This document shows, piece by piece, positions 60,027 through 64,000 of a DNA stretch of 64,000 nt (position 1 is its first letter; every line of letters starts with the position of its first letter). Position numbers and translations under genes: made by a program. Under the pieces are notes generated by a model. It was given only the letters and a program-made list of their open reading frames with translations. It did not search any database and was not told where the DNA came from. This DNA comes from Actinoplanes cyaneus (GTDB taxonomy: Bacteria; Actinomycetota; Actinomycetes; Mycobacteriales; Micromonosporaceae), in assembly GCF_016862095.1 (NCBI RefSeq), contig NZ_BOMH01000037.1, positions 1 through 64,000 of the forward strand, read 5' to 3'.

Positions 60027-60590
60027 GTGACAACGATCGCCTTGGCCACCCCGTCCGACCGTACGCGGGTCGTCGATTCTCTCGTCCCTGCCTTCACCGG
60101 CGATCCCGTTCTGCGCTGGCTGTTCCCGGACGACGCCACCTACCCGGCGCACGCCGCGGCGTTCTTCGGGCGGCTCTTCGACAAGCGCGTCGGCCGTGAC
60201 TCGATCTGGATCGCCGAGGGCGGCAACAGCGTCGCCATCTGGGAGCCGCCGGCCGACGGCACCCCGGTCCCGGAGCTGGAGCTGGACGTCCCGGCCGACG
60301 TGAAGGCCCGCGTCGACGCCTACGACCACACCGTCCACGCGCTGCTGCCCGACGAGCCGTACTGGTATCTCGGTGTTCTCGGCACCCACCCGGAGCACCT
60401 CGGCCGCCGCCTCGGGCACACCCTGATGGCGCAGGGCCTTCAGCGGGCCGCCGCCGACGGCGTCCCGGCGATCCTGGAGACGGCCTCCGAGGGCAACGTC
60501 GCCATGTACCGCCGGGCCGGTTGGGAGGTCATCGCCTCGGCCTCCGAGCCGTTGCCGTTCTGGCTGCTCAAGCACGAGCAGGGCCGGTAG
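60027..60590 (+). CDS. GNAT N-acetyltransferase
   Basis: A 187-residue GNAT protein. Motif A is YLGVLGTHPEHLGRRLGHTL and motif B is GNVAMYRRAGWEVIASA. The N-terminal part (AFTGDPVLRWLFPDDATYPA) is characteristic of a small-molecule GNAT subgroup common in actinobacteria. GTG 60027 has a likely -10 box directly upstream and no Shine-Dalgarno. Confidence 0.9.
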   Translation: MTTIALATPSDRTRVVDSLVPAFTGDPVLRWLFPDDATYPAHAAAFFGRLFDKRVGRDSIWIAEGGNSVAIWEPPADGTPVPELELDVPADVKARVDAYDHTVHALLPDEPYWYLGVLGTHPEHLGRRLGHTLMAQGLQRAAADGVPAILETASEGNVAMYRRAGWEVIASASEPLPFWLLKHEQGR

Positions 60591-60683
60591 AAGCCAGATC
60601 GGGGTGAGGAACTACGGGACATCCCGGATGTGATCAGCACGCCCCAAACGGGACGATTCGCAGGTCTAGATGGGAGGGCACCC

Positions 60684-61829
60684 GTGAAGCGAATCCTGCT
60701 CCCCGCGGCCGCGTTGTTGCTGCTCGCGGCCTGCGGATCCACCGAAACCCCGACCGCAGCCCCGGCCCCGTCCAGCCCGCACACCGGGCACTCGGCCGCC
60801 TCGGCGCCACCACCGACCTCGCTACGGGCCGGGGAGCGGTTCGTCGATCTGGCGCTCCCCCAGCCGTACACTCCGCAGGGTCCCAACGGCGGAACCGACG
60901 ACTACCGCTGCTTCCTCGTCGACCCCGGCCTGACCACGACGTCCTACCTGACCGGCAGCCAGTTCCTGCCGCAGAACGCGGCGATCGTGCACCACGCGAT
61001 CTTCTACCGGCTCGACCCGCAACAGGCTCTGCAGGCCACCAAGGCCGACGACGAGAGCCCCGGTGAGGGCTGGACCTGCTTCGGCGACGCCGGGGTCGAG
61101 GGGCAGACCGCGTGGGTCGCGCACTGGGCGCCCGGCGCCGGCGAGACCCTGATGCCCGGCGGTTTCGGCTTCTCCATGCCGCCCGGCAGCAAACTCGTCA
61201 TGCAGGTGCACTACAACCTGCTGGAGACCGGCAGCGCCGGCCAGACCGACCAGTCCGGCATCAAGCTGCGGGTCGCGGCCGGCACCACCCCGCTCCAACA
61301 GCTGGACACCGCGCTGTTCCCCGCCCCGATCGAGCTGCCCTGCGCGGCCGGCGAGTCCGGCCCGCTCTGCGACCGGGACGCCGCCGTGGCCGACGTCGGC
61401 AAACGCTTCGGCACCGCCGCCGGCGAGCAGGAGTCGCACCTGATCGAGGGCTGCAGCGCCGGCAAGGTGACCCCCGGCGACACGCAGCACTGCGACCAGC
61501 CGGTCAGGGAGAACGCCACGATCTACCTGGCCGCCGGTCACATGCACCTGCTCGGGCGCGCCATCAAGATCGAGCTGAACCCGGGCAAGCCCGGCGCGCA
61601 GACCATCCTGGACGTCCCGCAGTACAACTTCGACAACCAGGCCCTGGTCCCCCTCCCGAAGCCGATCACGGTCAAGGCGGGCGACACCGTCCGCGTCACC
61701 TGCACCCACGACGCGAAGCTGCGCAAACTGCTGCCGCAACTGCAGAAACTGCCTCCGCGGTACGTCGTCTGGGGCGAGGGCACCAGCGACGAGATGTGCC
61801 TCGGCATCCTCGTGGTCGCCGCTCGCTAA
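60684..61829 (+). CDS. Lipoprotein related to copper type II monooxygenases (PHM/DBH-like)
   Basis: A 381-residue protein from GTG 60684 with GGGAGG upstream. A lipobox LLAACGS places the lipidated cysteine at residue 17. The mature protein has copper-ligand candidates in the order of peptidylglycine monooxygenase-type enzymes: His103-His104 (AAIVHHAIFYR), His176 (VMQVHYNLL), His286/His288 (AAGHMHLLGR) and Met371 (SDEMCLGILV). Cysteine pairs fit disulfides. It may hydroxylate a substrate on the outer face of the membrane. Ascorbate use is untested. Confidence 0.8.
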   Translation: MKRILLPAAALLLLAACGSTETPTAAPAPSSPHTGHSAASAPPPTSLRAGERFVDLALPQPYTPQGPNGGTDDYRCFLVDPGLTTTSYLTGSQFLPQNAAIVHHAIFYRLDPQQALQATKADDESPGEGWTCFGDAGVEGQTAWVAHWAPGAGETLMPGGFGFSMPPGSKLVMQVHYNLLETGSAGQTDQSGIKLRVAAGTTPLQQLDTALFPAPIELPCAAGESGPLCDRDAAVADVGKRFGTAAGEQESHLIEGCSAGKVTPGDTQHCDQPVRENATIYLAAGHMHLLGRAIKIELNPGKPGAQTILDVPQYNFDNQALVPLPKPITVKAGDTVRVTCTHDAKLRKLLPQLQKLPPRYVVWGEGTSDEMCLGILVVAAR

Positions 61830-62204
61830 CCCACGCATCCCGGCCGCCGTGACCCCGCTGTGGGCGCGGCGGCCGGAGTGCGTCGGCGTGTCCACAGCCC
61901 GGGTGCCGTCGCCGTGAACCCGGGCGGGAACGGCACGGTCACCTCTCGTAGCGCGTCCTAGGAAGATAGGCCGAACGCTCCCACCCTCGGACGAGCGCCG
62001 GGATCACCGGATCGGGTACGACGGAACGAAGCGGTGACGGTCGATGGCTGCCGCCCGGGAAGTCCGTGCGCTGGTCGCAGGGCATCTGGCGGCCTGACGA
62101 GCACCGATACCCCGAACCGGGCCCGTTTTCCCGAACAAAGTTTCCGCAATAAGTTGCCCCTGCGGTCTACCCGAAGGGGTTGCTGTGTGCCTATAGTCGC
62201 ACGT
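61830..62204. other. Intergenic region with promoter for the small DNA-binding protein
   Basis: CCGGCCGCCG (61840-61849) can pair with CGGCGGCCGG (61867-61876), a possible terminator of the lipoprotein gene without a T tail. GCGTCCTAGGAAGATAGG (61953-61970) resembles the ends of the two 66-bp repeats. TATAGT (62192-62197) lies 7 nt before ATG 62205 and is a likely leaderless -10. No gene is supported. Confidence 0.45.
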
Positions 62205-62438
62205 ATGACCACCAAGCGCCCCAAGCTGATGGGCACCCAGGAGATCGGGATCCGCCTCGGCTCGATCAGCCGCCAGCGGGTCAACCAGCTGACCCTGAAG
62301 ACGCACTTCCCCAAGCCCGCCGCCGATCTCGCCCAGGGCCGGGTCTGGCTCGCCGAGGACATCGAGGAGTGGATCAGCGTCCACCGCAGCGAGCCGGCCT
62401 CGATCCGCCCGCGCAAGTCCACGTCGCCCCGCCCATGA
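62205..62438 (+). CDS. Small AlpA/excisionase-like DNA-binding protein
   Basis: A 77-residue protein. The sequence LMGTQEIGIRLGSISRQRVN then QLTLKTHFPKPAADL and GRVWLAEDIEEWISVHR matches the winged MerR-type HTH of AlpA and excisionase proteins, where the last segment (xWxxxDIExWI) is diagnostic. It can bind DNA and either regulate or direct excision. ATG 62205 is placed right after TATAGT, so it is probably leaderless. No integrase is adjacent. Confidence 0.8.
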   Translation: MTTKRPKLMGTQEIGIRLGSISRQRVNQLTLKTHFPKPAADLAQGRVWLAEDIEEWISVHRSEPASIRPRKSTSPRP

Positions 62439-62558
62439 CACCGGACCAGGCGGGCCGTCCCGGCCCGGACGTTGACTATCTCATCGAGGCGCACTAAACC
62501 CATCGATGAGCATTGAACAGATTCGCGGATCTTATAGGATCCATGAAGGGGTCGCGTC

Positions 62559-63530
62559 ATGGATCCGTTCGCGAGGGTGCCGCTGGGCGGCACCGATGTC
62601 ACCGTCACCCGCCTCGGCATGGGCCTGGCCCCGATCGGCGGGCTCTACACCCCGGTCGGGGACCGGGCCGCCGTCGCCGCGATCGAGGCCGCGCACGCAC
62701 TGGGCGTGCGGTTCTTCGACACCGCACCGCTCTACGGCGCCGGCCTCTCCGAGCGGCGCGCCGGCCTGGCGCTGCGCGGCAAGACCGACGTCGTGCTGGC
62801 CACCAAGGTCGGCCGCCGCCTCGTGCCCGGCCCGGCCGCGGCGCCGGGCATGTGGTCCGAGCCGTCGGGCGCGTCACCGGTCTGGGATTTCAGCACTTCC
62901 GGCGTACGTCGTCAGCACCGCGAGAGCCTCGACCGCCTGGGCCTGGACCGGGTCGACGTCCTGCACCTGCACGACCCGGACGAGCATTTCGCCGCGGCGC
63001 TGAACGACGCCCTGCCCGCCCTCGTCGAGTTGCGCCGCGAGGGCCGCATCGGGGCCGTCTCCGCGGGGATGAACCAATCCGCGATGCTCACCGAGTTCGC
63101 CCGCACCGGCCAGTTCGACTGCTTCCTGCTGGCCGGCCGGTACACGCTCCTGGACCAGTCGGGCCTCCGGGACCTGCTGCCCGAATGTGCCCGGCGCGGC
63201 ATCTCGGTCGTCTGCGGTGGCGTCTACAACTCCGGGATCCTGGCCGATCCCGGCCACAACGCGACCTACGACTACCGGGCGGCGCCGCCGGAGATCGTCG
63301 CGAGAGCGCGCGCGATGGCCGCGGTGTGCGCGCGTCACGACGTACCGCTGAGGGCAGTTGCTCTGCAGTTTCCCCTGGCGCATCCCGCTGTGGCCGCCGT
63401 GGTGGTCGGCATGCGCTCGGCCGCGGAAGCCGCCGACGCCGCCGCGATGGCCGCCCTCGAGATCCCCGGTGCGCTGTGGCACGGCCTGATCAAGAGCGGA
63501 CTGCTGGACGCCGCGGTGCCGGTCCCGTGA
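62559..63530 (+). CDS. Aldo/keto reductase (sugar 1-dehydrogenase-like)
   Basis: A 323-residue TIM-barrel oxidoreductase. Catalytic residues are visible: FFDTAPLYGAGLSER (Asp, Tyr), VLATKVGR (Lys) and VLHLHDPDE (His). It fits the D-threo-aldose/L-fucose 1-dehydrogenase or pyridoxal 4-dehydrogenase subgroup. GAAGGGG precedes ATG 62559. The next gene, a lactonase, overlaps it by 4 bp (GTGA), which supports a sugar role: dehydrogenase makes the lactone and the lactonase opens it. Confidence 0.9.
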   Translation: MDPFARVPLGGTDVTVTRLGMGLAPIGGLYTPVGDRAAVAAIEAAHALGVRFFDTAPLYGAGLSERRAGLALRGKTDVVLATKVGRRLVPGPAAAPGMWSEPSGASPVWDFSTSGVRRQHRESLDRLGLDRVDVLHLHDPDEHFAAALNDALPALVELRREGRIGAVSAGMNQSAMLTEFARTGQFDCFLLAGRYTLLDQSGLRDLLPECARRGISVVCGGVYNSGILADPGHNATYDYRAAPPEIVARARAMAAVCARHDVPLRAVALQFPLAHPAVAAVVVGMRSAAEAADAAAMAALEIPGALWHGLIKSGLLDAAVPVP

Positions 63531-64000
63531 TCGTCGACGCGCACCATCACCTGTGGACCGCCGACTATCCGTGGCTCGCCGCCGACGGGCTGGCCCCGAT
63601 CCGCCGCGACTACACGATGGCCGACCTACGCCCGCACCTGGCCGCGTCCGGGGTGCAGCGCACCGTCCTGGTCGAGGCCGGCCTCTGCCGGCCTGCGGAG
63701 ACCAGCCGTTTCCTGGCCCTGGCGGCACGCACCCCGGAGATCGCCGGCGTCGTCGGCTGGGCCGATCTGTCCGATCCTGATCTGCGGTCGATGCTGGCCC
63801 GCCACCGCTCCGGCCCCGGCGGTGACCGGCTCGTCGGGGTCCGCGACCAGGTGCAGGCCGGGCCGGACGACCTGCTCGACCAGCCCGGGGTGCGCGCCGG
63901 CCTGGCCACCGTCGCCGAGTCCGGGCTGGTCAACGAACTGGTCGTGCGGGCGGGTCAACTGCCGTCGGTGGCCCGCGCGGTCGCCGCGCTGCCGGAGTCG
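63527..64000 (+). CDS. Amidohydrolase, probable L-fuconolactonase (partial)
   Basis: GTG 63527 overlaps the reductase stop. The frame stays open for 158 codons to the end of the window, so the 3' part is missing. The metal motif HxH appears as IVDAHHHLWTADYPWL. AGVVGWADLSDPDLRSML and RLVGVRDQVQAGPDDLLDQP match the amidohydrolase-2 family that includes L-fucono-1,5-lactonase and L-rhamnono-lactonase. With the reductase it would form the first two steps of L-fucose or related sugar catabolism; the substrate is inferred. Confidence 0.85.
   Translation, partial: MIVDAHHHLWTADYPWLAADGLAPIRRDYTMADLRPHLAASGVQRTVLVEAGLCRPAETSRFLALAARTPEIAGVVGWADLSDPDLRSMLARHRSGPGGDRLVGVRDQVQAGPDDLLDQPGVRAGLATVAESGLVNELVVRAGQLPSVARAVAALPES

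Noticed and set aside
1..64000. CRISPR arrays, tRNA or rRNA genes
   Set aside because: No regularly spaced direct repeats, cloverleaf sequences or rRNA motifs were seen on reading through.

Overview
This window is chromosomal DNA of a very GC-rich actinobacterium. Codon third positions are almost all G or C. Frequent GTG starts, leaderless promoters, an ECF42-type sigma/DGPF pair, a mycosin, a trypsin/trypco2 conflict module and many small GNAT, MFS and TetR genes point to Micromonosporaceae (Actinoplanes-like). That placement is inferred from gene content only. I saw no tRNA, rRNA or CRISPR array.

Layout. The window opens exactly at the right end of an IS200/IS605-type element (hairpin 22-43). 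0-8 kb holds accessory metabolism: a thiolase divergent from its TetR regulator across two palindromic operators, an MpaB-like oxygenase, a TerC-family membrane protein and a fructosamine-kinase-like gene. 8-10 kb is a minus-strand set of secreted Pro-rich protein, ECF sigma factor and a membrane protein that is probably its anti-sigma. 12.4-17.9 kb is a two-gene trypco2 plus trypsin/NTPase/TPR module, a candidate conflict system. 20.6-23.4 kb is a mobile-element graveyard around one intact tyrosine recombinase. 23.5-27.5 kb carries a GAF-ANTAR protein and a very large ANTAR-containing sensor kinase. 29.1-30.3 kb is a collapsed divergent TetR/macrolide-glycosyltransferase pair. 34.7-35.9 kb is trpD behind a textbook trp attenuator with a 12-residue leader. 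39.5-40.7 kb is a cobalamin riboswitch driving cbtBA. 41.5-44.6 kb has a chimeric YjdF-like/recombinase gene, a beheaded kinase and an intact kinase. 44.7-49 kb holds DNA/nucleotide quality-control genes, two regulators and a secreted phospholipase-D-like protein. 49-50.8 kb is ECF42 plus DGPF. 50.9-64 kb contains an MFS pump, a BtrH-like protein, a phosphotransferase, a stand-alone MraY preceded by coupled mini-ORFs, a serine hydrolase, an atypical CDF transporter, a copper-monooxygenase-like lipoprotein and a sugar-dehydrogenase/lactonase pair that runs off the end.

Themes. First, decay by internal deletion: a DUF885 gene, a HAD-like gene and a glycosyltransferase keep recognisable ends but lost their middles or starts. 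Second, short structured repeats: a 53-bp palindrome sits in two convergent intergenic regions, a ~66-bp repeat ending in a palindrome occurs twice, and a ~45-bp motif flanks both recombinase genes. Third, several genes have a -10-like hexamer 6-8 nt before the start codon, suggesting leaderless mRNAs. The candidates most worth follow-up are the trypsin-NTPase/trypco2 module, the ANTAR-kinase fusion, the YjdF-recombinase chimera, the trp attenuator and the lone MraY with its mini-ORF cascade.
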